Part shown: in pieces, positions 27,058 through 36,780 of the stretch
Layout of the letters: every line of letters starts with the position of its first letter
How positions within the stretch are numbered: position 1 is the first letter of the stretch
Source of the DNA: CAWEYO01 sp963813315
GTDB taxonomy: Bacteria > Pseudomonadota > Alphaproteobacteria > Rhizobiales > Rhizobiaceae
Length of the DNA stretch: 64,000 bases
Direction of reading: 5' to 3'
NCBI GenBank assembly: GCA_963813315.1
Contig: CAWEYO010000012.1
Span: 62,001 to 126,000 of the forward strand
Notes under the pieces: generated by a model
The model's input: only the letters and a program-made list of their open reading frames with translations
Database searches by the model: none
Told to the model about the DNA's origin: nothing
Position numbers and translations under genes: made by a program

Positions 27058-28461
27058 GTGCGTCAGGCGCAGGCAAACAGCTTTACTGGTTCGTTCTCAC
27101 TCCTCAATTTTGTTCTTGCGAGCCTGCTTTCGATCGCTGTGAACCTCGCCCCGGCCGCTTCTGCGGCCGCTGGGTCCTCCAAATATGCAGCGATCGTGAT
27201 TGACGCGAACACGGGCAAGACGCTTCACTCGGTCAACCCCGATGCTCCGCGATATCCGGCTTCGCTCACCAAGATGATGACGCTCTATCTCATCTTCGAA
27301 GGGCTTTCGTCAGGAAAAATAACCCGGAACACGAAGATTCCGTTCTCGGCCAGAGCCGCCACCATGCCCCCGACGAAACTCGGCGTAAAGGCAGGCGGGT
27401 CAATCACCGTCGAGACAGCGATAGGTTCGCTGGTTACGAAGTCGGCCAACGATGTCGCCACCGCCGTCGCGGAATACTTCGGCGGCACGGAGGAGGGATT
27501 CGCCCAAATCATGACGCAAAAAGCGCGCCGGCTCGGCATGACGGGCACGATTTTCCGCAATGCCTCCGGTCTACCGAATTCCGCTCAGCATTCGACTGCA
27601 CGCGACCTTGCCATTCTCGGCATGGCGCTTCGCGAGCACTTTCCGCAATATTACGGCTATTTCTCGATCCAGTCGTTCAGCTACGGCAAACACCGGATGG
27701 CGAACCACAACCGGCTGCTTGGACGCATCAAGGGCGTGGACGGCATCAAGACGGGCTATACACAAAAGTCGGGTTTCAACCTGGTCACTTCGGTTGGCGA
27801 CGGGAACCGCCGTATCGTGGCCGTTGTCATGGGCGGCGTATCCGGCCGCGCGCGCGACGCCCAAATGGTCGAACTGATCAAGCAATATCTGCCGAAGGGC
27901 TCGACGCGCCGCGGCGGGCCGCTGATTGCCAAGGCGGGTAAGTCGGCCATTCGTGCACTGGCTTCGGCGATCTTGCCGCGGCGCGATGTTCCGACACCCG
28001 ACGAAAAGCCTGAAGCCGACGTGGTTGTGGCTACCAGCGAGGCGGAAGTGACGGCAGCAGAGAGCGTGCAGATCGCCGCGCAGGAGACCGTGGTCGAAGA
28101 AACCTCCGAACCGGTCATCCAGGCATTTGCGGAGCCCGCGCCGCGTCCCAACATCGCGTTGGCCCCTCGCCCGAAGGCCGAGGTCGATCCGATCAGCACC
28201 GCGTCCACCGGGCCCGAAGGCTGGGCGATCCAGGTCGCCTCCTCGCCGAGCGAAAGCGAAGCAAAGGGGTTCCTCGACAAGACCAGCAAGCAGGCTCCGA
28301 GGGCCGTTGCCTCCGCATCTCCTTTCACCGTCGCATTCCAAAAGGACGGCACCACCTACTACCGCGCACGTTTCGGAGGCTTCTCGTCGAAGGACGCCGC
28401 CTGGGATGCCTGCGGCGCTCTCAAGAAGAAGAAGATCGCTTGCTACGCGATCGAACAATAG
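27058..28461 (+). CDS. D-alanyl-D-alanine carboxypeptidase with C-terminal SPOR domain
   Basis: A 467-residue exported S11 peptidase (PBP5/6-like). After a signal peptide, the catalytic serine-lysine motif is YPASLTKMMTLY, the second motif is SANDVATAVAEY and the third is KTGYTQKSGFNL. An acidic linker follows, and the last 75 residues are a SPOR domain (WAIQVASSPSESEAKGFLDK) that would bind denuded septal glycan. The enzyme trims pentapeptides in peptidoglycan. The GTG at 27058 with AAAGGA 7 nt upstream is preferred; the upstream in-frame extension to 26983 has no leader character. S11 plus SPOR is a common alphaproteobacterial architecture. Confidence 0.92.
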   Translation: MRQAQANSFTGSFSLLNFVLASLLSIAVNLAPAASAAAGSSKYAAIVIDANTGKTLHSVNPDAPRYPASLTKMMTLYLIFEGLSSGKITRNTKIPFSARAATMPPTKLGVKAGGSITVETAIGSLVTKSANDVATAVAEYFGGTEEGFAQIMTQKARRLGMTGTIFRNASGLPNSAQHSTARDLAILGMALREHFPQYYGYFSIQSFSYGKHRMANHNRLLGRIKGVDGIKTGYTQKSGFNLVTSVGDGNRRIVAVVMGGVSGRARDAQMVELIKQYLPKGSTRRGGPLIAKAGKSAIRALASAILPRRDVPTPDEKPEADVVVATSEAEVTAAESVQIAAQETVVEETSEPVIQAFAEPAPRPNIALAPRPKAEVDPISTASTGPEGWAIQVASSPSESEAKGFLDKTSKQAPRAVASASPFTVAFQKDGTTYYRARFGGFSSKDAAWDACGALKKKKIACYAIEQ

Positions 28462-28510
28462 GCAGGCATCTCAAGAATTCTCCTGGAAATGTAGTCATGT
28501 CGAAGGAGAG

Positions 28511-29206
28511 TCAGTTGTGATTGGAGAGAAGGACGTCCTTGGCTTCGTTGATTCTCGCGGCAAGGAAGGACGAACCGCCGAGGTCGGGGTGCAGGCGTTG
28601 CATGAGGCGGCGATGCGCCTTGCGGACTTCCGCCGCGGTGGCTCCCGATTCAAGACCAAGGACCTTGTAGGCCTCCTCCTTGGTCATGGCGCCCGTAGCT
28701 GGCGCAACACCTTTCCGGTGGTCGTCATCCGGCTTCGCGTCTTCGCGCCATGCGGGAAACCGGCTGTCAAGATAAGCCTCAAGTAGCTGCCGGCTCTCCA
28801 AATCGGTGGAAAGTTCACCGAGCAGTTCCAGGAGTTCCCGCTGCGACATGGTGCCGAGCACCCGCGCTTCATGGCGGCCGGCAAGCACCAGCCCCTCCAG
28901 CTTGCCGCTGTCGTGGTCGAGTTCCATTTCCAGCGCTGCCGTTCTGACCGTCGAGCGTTTGCCGGGCGTCTTTCGGGTGCCGCGGCGCACCCTGTTCGAG
29001 GTGTACCAGGCCAGAGCACCGGAAAGCATCATACCCCCAACGCCTGCCCGCCCGGTGACGACCAGCACGCTGCCTACGATTGCGAGCACGATCGGTCCGC
29101 TGATGCGGACGCTTTCCGCCAACCTGGCCGGGTCGATCCTGAGGAAGGCGGCAATGACGACGAGGAAAGCCAGCAGGCCCGCAAGAATGTAGAAGACCAC
29201 AGTCAT
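28511..29206 (-). CDS. membrane-anchored J-domain protein
   Basis: A 231-residue protein. It has an N-terminal hydrophobic segment (MTVVFYILAGLLAFLVVIAA) and a second hydrophobic stretch (PIVLAIVGSVLVV). A cytosolic charged middle region leads to a C-terminal J domain: TKEEAYKVLGLESGATAAEV, then the HPD triad in RLMQRLHPDLGG. This layout resembles Tim14/DjlA-like co-chaperones that recruit DnaK to the inner membrane. The ATG at 29206 overlaps the stop of the upstream VWA gene by ATGA; the longer in-frame extension runs inside that gene and is rejected. Confidence 0.9.
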   Translation of the reverse strand: MTVVFYILAGLLAFLVVIAAFLRIDPARLAESVRISGPIVLAIVGSVLVVTGRAGVGGMMLSGALAWYTSNRVRRGTRKTPGKRSTVRTAALEMELDHDSGKLEGLVLAGRHEARVLGTMSQRELLELLGELSTDLESRQLLEAYLDSRFPAWREDAKPDDDHRKGVAPATGAMTKEEAYKVLGLESGATAAEVRKAHRRLMQRLHPDLGGSSFLAARINEAKDVLLSNHN

Positions 29207-29940
29207 CCGGTCTTGCTGCTCCCGAGATGCTCGATCATCAACAGGTCCTCGGGACGGCCGCGGGATTCGAGAGCTGCCAGTCCGCCAGTGGCAAACACCG
29301 CAACCGCTGAAAGAAGTCGTGCAAGTGTCGCGGCCGAACTGCGATCGAAACGGAACCATGCGCCCTTGGAGAGCCGCGCGAACTCCTTGAATGCTTTTTC
29401 CGCCGGGCCGCCGCGGCCTTCCTGAAAAATGAACAGCGGTACGCCATGAAGCCCGAGATTGCCGGCCTTTTCGGCCAGGTCATCGATCTCCTCCTCCATC
29501 GCGTCGCCTATGAAGACCACGGCGTTCACTTTCTCCGTTGTCGTTTCCTTCAAGGCGTGTGTGAGAACCTTGCCAATCTGCGTATGGCCGCCGCGGCAGT
29601 CGATTTTCACCATAAGGTCCTTCAAGGCGGAAGTATCGTTGACGAATTTGGAAGCACGGCATTCGCCGAAACCCCGAAAATAAACCAGTTGCACATTCAG
29701 CGAACCGGCTTTGCCGACTGCGTCGAACATCTCCGCCTGCAGCTTGCATGCCAGATCCCATGTCGGCTGACGGCTCATCGTCGCGTCAAGAGCAAGGATC
29801 AGCCGGCCCGAGCCCTTGCCGCCCGGCGTCGCCATCGCGCGCGCTTGCCGCACGAAGGCGTCGATTTCACCGGCATCGGACCTCGCCTTTGCCGGTGTGT
29901 TCCTGGTGCCAAGGGGCGCTGGCGGCGTCTTATCGCTCAT
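29203..29940 (-). CDS. VWA domain-containing protein
   Basis: A 245-residue protein with a von Willebrand A-like fold: RLILALDATMSRQPTWDLAC is a degenerate MIDAS (DxTxS), followed by VQLVYFRGFGECRASKF, DCRGGHTQIGKVL and VNAVVFIGDAMEEEID. No signal peptide is seen, so it is probably cytoplasmic. The ATG at 29940, giving MSDKTPPAPLG, is chosen over an extension with no coding character. Its stop overlaps the J-domain gene by 4 nt (ATGA), so the two are translationally coupled and probably act together. The precise role is unknown. Confidence 0.88.
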   Translation of the reverse strand: MSDKTPPAPLGTRNTPAKARSDAGEIDAFVRQARAMATPGGKGSGRLILALDATMSRQPTWDLACKLQAEMFDAVGKAGSLNVQLVYFRGFGECRASKFVNDTSALKDLMVKIDCRGGHTQIGKVLTHALKETTTEKVNAVVFIGDAMEEEIDDLAEKAGNLGLHGVPLFIFQEGRGGPAEKAFKEFARLSKGAWFRFDRSSAATLARLLSAVAVFATGGLAALESRGRPEDLLMIEHLGSSKTG

Positions 29941-30009
29941 GACCATCAACATGTGGCGTCCGGGCGGTGCTTGCAAGACTGCCGCACGGACCGTGTGCGA
30001 ACGACGGCC

Positions 30010-30109
30010 AGAGCGCGATGATTTCAATTGGAATCGTCACCGCGCTCTATTTCTTGGATTTCGCATGATCTTTTCCGAAAACCGCTACGCACTTTTCGGG
30101 ATGCTCTAG
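30010..30109. repeat. dispersed AGAGC-type repeat, variant
   Basis: Part A is a palindrome, AGAGCGCG ... CGCGCTCT (30010-30048). Part B, GCATGATCTTTTCCGAAAA ... TTTTCGGGATGCTC, resembles the unit after moeA. It ends 8 nt beyond the TGA of the DUF1489 gene. Confidence 0.65.
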
Positions 30110-30117
30110 CCAGCCGT

Positions 30118-30552
30118 TCACAACAAACCGAGTTCCGCCAGTTGCTTGCGCAGCGTCGGCGGCATTTCGGCCAGGCTCGAATGGCTGCCAAGATCAGCGG
30201 GAGCGTCAGTGGTTTTCAGGTAGCGCCAGCCCTGAAAGGCCCGCCTCGGCTGCCACCGGGTGAGGACAACCTTCGGGTCGAGCACAAGGTTGCAGCGGGA
30301 AATGCCCTCGGCATCGGTGAACGGACGAATTTCAACAAGCCGCTGGCGGCATTGAATACTGCCCTTGATGACCCAATAGAGCGAGCCGCCATCCGTGAGT
30401 TCGCCCGCGCGGGTCGGCACCATGCGCGTGGTGTGCCACTGTTCGACAGGCTCGCCGGCGCGGCGGCGCTCCTCGAGGCGGAATGCGATCCACTCCTCAA
30501 GGTCCTCGACGCTGTCGCAGCCGACGCAGAGTTTCACGAGGTTGAGTGCCAT
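30118..30552 (-). CDS. DUF1489 family protein
   Basis: A 144-residue cytoplasmic protein beginning MALNLVKLCVGCDSVEDLEE. It contains TRMVPTRAGELTDGGSLYWV, KGSIQCRQRLVEI and RAFQGWRYLK, all characteristic of DUF1489, a family confined to alphaproteobacteria and of unknown role. The RWQPRRAFQGWRY segment near the end is strongly conserved in the family. The ATG at 30552 is preferred; an extension of 24 residues upstream would overlap sdaA and lacks the family start. It lies 65 nt after sdaA on the same strand. Confidence 0.87.
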   Translation of the reverse strand: MALNLVKLCVGCDSVEDLEEWIAFRLEERRRAGEPVEQWHTTRMVPTRAGELTDGGSLYWVIKGSIQCRQRLVEIRPFTDAEGISRCNLVLDPKVVLTRWQPRRAFQGWRYLKTTDAPADLGSHSSLAEMPPTLRKQLAELGLL

Positions 30553-30617
30553 GACGGAGAGCTTTAGCGCGGATGGCGGCGGGGTCAACAGCGGTTGGGT
30601 TTCTCCACAGGTCGGGC

Positions 30618-32018
30618 TCAACATTCAACGACGTTGACTGCGAGGCCGCCCTGGCTCGTTTCCTTGTACTTTTCGCTCATGTCGAGCCCGGTCTGGCGCA
30701 TGGTCTCGATCGCCGCGTCAAGCGGCACGAAGTGCTTGCCATCGCCCTTGATCGCGAGCGAAGCGGCCGTGACGGCCTTCACGGCGCCAAGCGCGTTGCG
30801 TTCGATGCAAGGCACCTGCACAAGACCGCCGACCGGATCGCAGGTCATGCCAAGATGATGCTCCAGCGCGATTTCAGCGGCGTTTTCGACCTGCTCCGGG
30901 GTTCCTCCCATCACGGCGCAGAGGCCCGCGGCCGCCATGGCAGACGCCGAACCGACCTCGCCCTGGCAACCCACTTCAGCGCCTGAAATCGAGGCGTTTG
31001 CCTTGATGATGCCGCCGACTGCGGCGGCAGTGAGCAGGAAGTCGCGGATGCCCTGCTGGTCGGCCTCGGGATGGAAATGCAGCCAGTAGCGCAAGACGGC
31101 GGGGATGACACCGGCCGCACCATTCGTCGGCGCGGTGACAACGCGTCCGCCTGCCGCATTCTCTTCATTCACGGCCATCGCATAGATCGACAACCAGTCA
31201 TTTGCGAGCAGCGGGTTCGGCCGGTTCTGCTGCCACTGTTCCTGCAATTTGTCATGCAGCTGGCGCGCGCGGCGGCGCACCTTCAGGCCCCCAGGCATGA
31301 TGCCTTCCTGCGACAGGCCCCGTTCGATGCAGCCGCGCATGGCAATCCAAATCCCGTCGAGGCCAGCGTCGAGTTCGGCTCTCATCATGTGGATTTCTTC
31401 ATTCGCACGCTTCATGTCGGCGATGGAAAGGCCACTCTTTGCCGCCATGGCGAGCATTTCGACAGCGTTGGCGAACGGATAGGGCACCGATTTGCCGGGG
31501 GCCTCGGGGCCCCGCGACTTCAAACGCTGCAATTCCTCTTCCGACACCACGAAGCCGCCGCCGATCGAGTAATAGATGCGCTTGAGGAGAAGCCGGCCCT
31601 CGGAATCGTAAGCGTAGAAGGCCATGCCGTTCGCGTGGCCCCGCAAGGGGGTTTTCCTGTCAAGAACCAGATCGACTGCCGGGTCGAAACCATATGCTGG
31701 GTGGCCGGGCGGAGATACGCGTTTCCCTGCCATCACCTGCTCGACCAGCAAGTCGGCCTTGTCCGGGTCGACGGTCACCGGGGTTTCGCCGGCAAGGCCG
31801 AGGATCACGGCCCGGTCGGTCCCATGGCCAATGCCCGTATAGGCGAGCGAGCCGTGCAGGCTGGCGCCGAGACGGCTGACCTTTGCTCCGGCCGGCCTCG
31901 GCCAATCGTCTCCGGCCAATTCGCTCAGGAAGCGCGCCGCGGCAGTCATCGGCCCCATCGTGTGTGAACTCGATGGGCCGATGCCGACTTTGAACAGATC
32001 GAAGACTGAAAGAAACAC
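30618..32018 (-). CDS. sdaA: L-serine ammonia-lyase, iron-sulfur
   Basis: A 466-residue single-chain serine dehydratase that deaminates L-serine to pyruvate. The beta domain opens MFLSVFDLFKVGIGPSSSHT. The alpha domain has SGAEVGCQGEVGSASAMAA and HHLGMTCDPVGGLVQVPCIE, containing the cysteines of the 4Fe-4S cluster, and GAVKAVTAASLA. The start codon is GTG at 32018. The next gene downstream is DUF1489. The length is normal for the single-chain form. Confidence 0.96.
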   Translation of the reverse strand: MFLSVFDLFKVGIGPSSSHTMGPMTAAARFLSELAGDDWPRPAGAKVSRLGASLHGSLAYTGIGHGTDRAVILGLAGETPVTVDPDKADLLVEQVMAGKRVSPPGHPAYGFDPAVDLVLDRKTPLRGHANGMAFYAYDSEGRLLLKRIYYSIGGGFVVSEEELQRLKSRGPEAPGKSVPYPFANAVEMLAMAAKSGLSIADMKRANEEIHMMRAELDAGLDGIWIAMRGCIERGLSQEGIMPGGLKVRRRARQLHDKLQEQWQQNRPNPLLANDWLSIYAMAVNEENAAGGRVVTAPTNGAAGVIPAVLRYWLHFHPEADQQGIRDFLLTAAAVGGIIKANASISGAEVGCQGEVGSASAMAAAGLCAVMGGTPEQVENAAEIALEHHLGMTCDPVGGLVQVPCIERNALGAVKAVTAASLAIKGDGKHFVPLDAAIETMRQTGLDMSEKYKETSQGGLAVNVVEC

Positions 32019-32274
32019 GCGTTACTGCTCCCGGACCGTTGCTCGCGCACGGTATTGCATTTGTGCCGAAGTTTCCGCATTTTTCGAACGTACCGCTTCC
32101 CATCGTCCGACTTGCATTTCGCTGCAAGCGACATTGCCCGCCGCGTATGCTGCCATTGAAGGGGCGTCACGGTTTCCGCGCGTGATCCAAAGCTCCGGCA
32201 GTGGGGTTGCATGAAGGGCGCGGTACCACTAAATCGGCGGGGACTCCCGTCGCCCGCCCGCATGACAGAAGACC

Positions 32275-32787
32275 ATGACCAGGCTTTTTCTTCTAAGACA
32301 CTCAAAAGCCGGCTGGGCGGAACCTGGAATGCGCGATTTCGACCGGCCGCTCGATGCGGCGGGGAAAGCCGACGCCGAAGCGATCGGGGCCGCCATGCGG
32401 ACATGCGGTTACGCGCCTGAACTCATCCTCTGCTCGTCCGCGCGGCGCGCCCGTGAGACGCTCGACGGCCTCTACAAGCATTCCACCATCGACCACAGGC
32501 GGGTGTCCTTCATGGACTCGCTCTATAGCGAGGACGCCTACGGCTATCTGACCATCATTCATGAGTATGGCCGCAACACCCCCTCGATGATGGTCATCGG
32601 CCACAATCCGATGATGGAGGATCTGGCGATGGCGATTTCCGGCGACGGCGAGGACCAGGCGAGAGGCTCGATGATCGGCGGATTTCCAACATCCGGTCTC
32701 GCCGTCATTCAATTCAACGATGGAATCGGCGAAGCGGCTCCCGGCAAGGGCTATCTGGAGGCGTTCATCACGCCAGCCGATTTCTAA
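32275..32787 (+). CDS. SixA-type histidine phosphatase
   Basis: A 170-residue member of the histidine phosphatase branch 2. The phosphohistidine motif is RHSKAGW near residue 8, the second catalytic histidine is in VIGHNPMMEDLA, and CSSARRARETLDGLY supplies the phosphate-binding arginines. SixA dephosphorylates histidine-containing phosphocarriers such as HPr-like proteins in some bacteria; the target here is not evident. The ATG at 32275 fits the family start MTRLFLLRHSKA. The gene is divergent from sdaA. Confidence 0.9.
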   Translation: MTRLFLLRHSKAGWAEPGMRDFDRPLDAAGKADAEAIGAAMRTCGYAPELILCSSARRARETLDGLYKHSTIDHRRVSFMDSLYSEDAYGYLTIIHEYGRNTPSMMVIGHNPMMEDLAMAISGDGEDQARGSMIGGFPTSGLAVIQFNDGIGEAAPGKGYLEAFITPADF

Positions 32788-32850
32788 ATTGCGCTTGATC
32801 TGAGCTGTCTAAACACCGCTGCGAGTTGCGAAAACCCGTGCCGAACGCGA

Positions 32851-32895
32851 CCTTCTCCCCGCTTGCTGGGAGAAGTGCCGGCAGGGCGGTGAGGG
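32851..32895. repeat. CTTCTCCC/GGGAGAAG hairpin repeat
   Basis: CTTCTCCC and GGGAGAAG pair around a short loop, with the typical flank tgccggcagggcggtgagggg. This rhizobial intergenic repeat recurs at 52602-52645 and 52711-52775. Confidence 0.6.
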
Positions 32896-32931
32896 GCGCT
32901 GTTACCGCTCGAACATAAAAGCCACTGGTAT

Positions 32932-32964
32932 AGGAAAGGCGGCGCTCCGGCCCGGAACGCCGCC
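32932..32964 (-). terminator. terminator of the RTX gene
   Basis: A 7-bp stem (GGCGGCG / CGCCGCC, 32938-32944 with 32958-32964) with further inner pairing. In the leftward direction it is followed by TTTCCT. It lies 70 nt past the RTX stop. Confidence 0.55.
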
Positions 32965-33031
32965 TCGGTTCATTGCGCGGAGCTGCTGCCGGACGGCGGT
33001 CCTGTCGGACCGCCCCCGAAGCCCCGCTGCC

Positions 33032-36000
33032 TCACACCACCATGAAATCGGCGTTGGTGAGCGCCAGGTTGGTGCTGAGCGTGGCGAACTGCACCGCGCC
33101 GCCGGCCGCATTGCCATTGGAATCGTAGGTGAGCGCGCCGGTCGTCTTGTTGTAGATGATGCGGTCGCTGGCATCGTGCGCCGCCGTGCCGACATAGAAC
33201 GCGCCCGCCGCCAGCGTGCCGGTTGCCAGTGCGGTGAACACCGAGTTTTCCAGCCGCACCGTATCGTCACCCACCGAGAAATCGGTGATCTTGTCGACAT
33301 TGCTGGACGCGTTCAGCGCGGTGTCGAAGATGAACGTATCCTTACCCGCACCGCCGGTGAGCGTGTCATTGCCCTTCAGGCCGACAATCGTGTCATTGCC
33401 CTTGCCGCCGGTGATCGTGTCGTTGCCAGACCCGCCAGTGAGCGTGAAGGCTTCGGTCTGATTGCTCAGGCTTATGGACACGCCGGCAGTTGCGCTGGCG
33501 GCAGAGATCGCCTCGACGCCTGCGATCTTATCATCACCGTGCGCGTTCAGATTGGTGATGTTGGTCGAGTCAGAGGTCAGGTAGATCGTATCGTCGTCAC
33601 CGGCGCCGAGATCGATCTTGCTTGACGGACCGTCGAGGATGGCGTTGAGCTGGGCGCCGGTAAGCGTCAGCCGGTCGTCGCCGGAAGTGCCGGTGAGATT
33701 GCCGGTCTCGACATTGAGAACCGCCGGAGTGCCGAGCCCGGAAATGTCCACGGTTCCGGCGACCTTGACGTTGAGCACGTCCGTGCCGGCGCCGAGATCG
33801 AGGGTAGCGAACCCAGCCCATTGCTTCACGGTCATAGTCACGGTGTCGCCGCCGCTGCTGCCTGTCAACGCATTGAGGCCGGAGAACATGCCGGTGGAGA
33901 AGTCAACCTCGGTCGCGTTGGTCAGCACGATCGTGTCGATGCCAGTCCCGCCCTTGAGGAACTCGCCGGCGGCGAAATCGCCATTGGCGAGCTTGATCGT
34001 GTCGTCGCCTTCCCCGCCGTCGATCATGTCGGCGCCTGCACCGCCGCTGATCGTGTCGTTGCCGGACCCGCCGGTGAGCTTATTGGCGTTGGCATCGCCC
34101 GTCAGGCTGACGGCCGCGCTCGACGTCGACGCATCCACATTCTCGAAGCCGGTGACATTCGCCGTGTCGCCAGAGGTCTGATCGGCCAGTGAAAGGTTGA
34201 TCGTCGCGGCTCCGGTCACGATCAAGGTGTCGGTGCCGGTCCCGCCGGCAATCGAAACGTCCGAACCGTCGAAGGTAATCGTGTCGTTGCCCGCACCGCC
34301 GTCGATCGTGTCGGCACCCGCGCCGCCGCTGATCGTGTCGTTGCCGGACCCGCCGGTGAGCTTATTGGCGTTGGCATCGCCCGTCAGGCTGACGGCCGCG
34401 CCCGATGTTGACGCATCCACAATCTCGAAGCCCGAGATATTGCCGGCCGACAGGTCGATCGTCGCGGCTCCGGTCACGATCAAGGTGTCGGTGCCGGCCC
34501 CGCCGGCAATCGAAACGTCCGAGCCGTCGAAGGTGATCGTGTCGTTGCGCCGCACCGCCGTTGATCGTGTCGTTGCCGGACGCCGCCGGTGAGCTTATTG
34601 GCGTTGGCATCGCCCGTATGCTGACGGCCGCGCTCGGATAGCTCGACGCATCCACATTCTCGAAGCCGGTGACATTCGCCGTGTCGCCAGAGGTCTGGTC
34701 CGGCCAGGGACAGGTTGATCGTTGCGGCTCCGGTCACGATCAAAGTGTCGTTGCCCGCCCCGCCGGCAATCGAAAACTCAGAGCCGTCGAAGGAGATCGT
34801 GTCGTTGCCTGTGCCGCCGTCGAGCCTGACGCCGACGCCGCCGAAGATACGTGTCGTCGCCGCCGTAGTCCGCCGCCGCCGCTGATCGTGTCGTTGCCGG
34901 CACCGCCGTCGATCATGTCGGCGTAGTAGCTGCCGCTGAGCCTATTGGCGTCGGCATCGCCCGTCAGGCTGACACCAACATTCGAATCGGCTGCATCCAC
35001 ATTCTCGAAGCCGGTGACATTCGCCGTGTCGCCGGAGGTCTGATCCACCTGGGACAGGTTGATCGTTGTGACTCCGGTTACTCTCAAAGTGTCGATGCCC
35101 GACCCGCCGGCAATCGAAACGTCGGAGCCGTCGCCTCGGATCCAGTCGTCGCCCGCGCCGCCGTTGATCGTGTCGGCGCCGTAGCCGCCCCATAGCCGAT
35201 TGGCATTGGCATCGCCCGTCAGGCTGACGGCCGCGCTCGACTCGATTGCATAGACATTATTAAAGCCGGTGACAATCGCCGTGTCACCGAAAGTTTGGTC
35301 CGAAGCACTCAGGTCGATTGTCGCGCCTCCGGCTCCGTCCACGCCTAAGGTACTAACCCCGCCGCCGGCAATTGAAACGTCCGAACCGTCATACCAGACA
35401 ATGCCGCCGTCGCCGCCGCCGTGGACGATGGTGTCGGCGCCAGCGCCGCCAACGATCGCGACGTTGCCGGAGCCGCTGGTGATCGTGTCGGCCTGCGCGC
35501 TGCCGTAAATAATGAAGCCTTCGCTCTGCGCGCTCAGGTTTATCGTCACGCCGGCGGTCGCAAGGCGAGCGTCAATATAGTCGAGGCCCACGATCGACGC
35601 ATCCGCCATCGTGTTGAGGTCGGCCGAGGTCGAGGTCAGGCTGATCTTATTTTGAAACTGATAAGCAGCGCTGAAATCGATCTTGCCCGCGCCGATGATG
35701 ATGGCGTCGAGCTGCTCGCCGCTGAGCGTTACCGGAGCTCCTCTGGTCGCGGTCGTGCCGATGAGATTACCGGTCTCGACACCGCTGATCGATGGAACGC
35801 CGAGCGCGGAAATGTCCACAGGCTCGTCCATGACGACGTTAAGAACGTCCGTGCCGCCGCCGAGATCGATCGTGTCGAAACTCGCCCATTGCGCCAATGT
35901 CATCGTGACGACGTCGTCGCCGTCGGTGCCGGTGAACGTCGCCATGACCCCGGCATAGGCCGCCATGCCTTCGGCCGTAAGCGGCGGGCGGGGCGCGATG

Positions 36001-36077
36001 CCATGCGCGGGCGCATCGATCGCCGCGTGGTGATGCTTGTTCCCGGTTGCGGGCTGGACGAGATCGAGGATGGTCAT
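33032..36077 (-). pseudogene. RTX (haemolysin-type calcium-binding repeat) protein, frameshifted as read
   Basis: One gene of about 1,010 codons if frames are joined. The N-terminal 445 residues read from ATG 36077 without interruption to about 34,870; the C-terminal 507 residues read cleanly from about 34,550 to the TCA at 33032. Between them roughly eight single-base changes alternate the frame. The product has many GGxGxDxxx-like nonapeptides (GGSGNDTISGGAGADTIDGG, LTGGSGNDTITGGKGNDTIV) and ends in TNADFMVV, typical of a type I secretion C-terminus. No signal peptide is expected. Residues 150-750 contain about 95-residue tandem units. No ABC transporter, HlyD or TolC gene is adjacent. The indels may be consensus errors in repeats, in which case the gene is intact. 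Confidence 0.8.
34028..35330. repeat. long tandem repeat within the RTX gene
   Basis: Units of about 280 nt share the string ggcatcgcccgtcaggctgac, seen near 34095, 34377, 34610, 34955 and 35210. They encode TGAATINLSLADQTSGDTAN, VTGFENVDAS and LTGDANANKLTGG. Spacing is uneven (282, 233, 347 and about 260 nt), so units have gained or lost blocks. The frameshift cluster lies inside this array. Confidence 0.75.
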
Positions 36078-36780
36078 TTTAGCGAACTACTCCGTTGTTT
36101 GCGTGAAGCCGGGCGACGTTCCGTTGAAGTCGCCATCCCGGCCGAGTTTTTGTTTTGCACGCATGACTTGCCGGAAGAGCCTGCAGCATTTTTTGCTGCG
36201 CCGGCTCCCGGTTCAGGTTCATGCATGCTTCCTCGCACATGAGCATTGTGCGAAAAGCAGTAATTTTTTTTGCCTTGCCGACCCCTTGTTCGGGATCATG
36301 CAGGTGTGCCACGAGATGACATCAGACAAATCTCGAGCATCGACGCGAGCGAACGCGGCGCAAATTGTTTACGACTGATTTACAATTGAAGTGCTGACAG
36401 CATCAGCGCTGATGCCGATGCTTTCACCCTTGCCTGACTAAATGTTCCCTTGCCGAGTCGCGATTTCTGTTGCCGACAAATGAAACCTAGCACAACCGTC
36501 GATGCAAGTTGTATAGGATTTGCGTGCACAACTGTTGGCTTTTGGGGCGACCGGTTCCCGCTTCGGGTCCGATGCTGTTTGTTTTGAGCATCGGATTTTT
36601 CCGGAACCCGGTGCCCACAGGGAGGGGGTAAGCCGGCCGCGATGTCCGGCCATCGGCTTGGGACCATTCTTTCGATCTACCAGACCGAGATCAGTGGAGC
36701 ACGGCCGGCGGCGGACGGCGGCCATTTCAAATCGGCGCTCTTTTGCCTATATCGGTGAAGTCTTTGCTGGGGTTCCGCGT
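36078..36780. other. 700 nt without a gene between the RTX gene and ycjX
   Basis: Holds the promoter side of the RTX gene and, at 36552-36617, a rearranged dispersed repeat. Frames crossing it are repeat-derived; one runs into ycjX from 36520 but its first 87 codons have no protein character. Nothing else is recognised. Confidence 0.5.
36552..36617. repeat. dispersed AGAGC-type repeat, rearranged copy
   Basis: Two part-B halves in head-to-tail order: ccggttcccgcttcgggtcc gatgct, then gagcatcggatttttccgg and aacccggtgcccac. Part A is reduced to gtttgtttt. Confidence 0.6.

Noticed and set aside
33176..36242. Rightward ORFs of 100-270 codons across the RTX gene
   Set aside because: Antisense shadows of Gly/Asp-rich repeats; their composition mirrors the RTX codons.
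36520..36780. 87-codon N-terminal extension of ycjX
   Set aside because: It is in frame but lies in dispersed repeat DNA and does not resemble any part of the family; the TTG at 36781 gives the family start.
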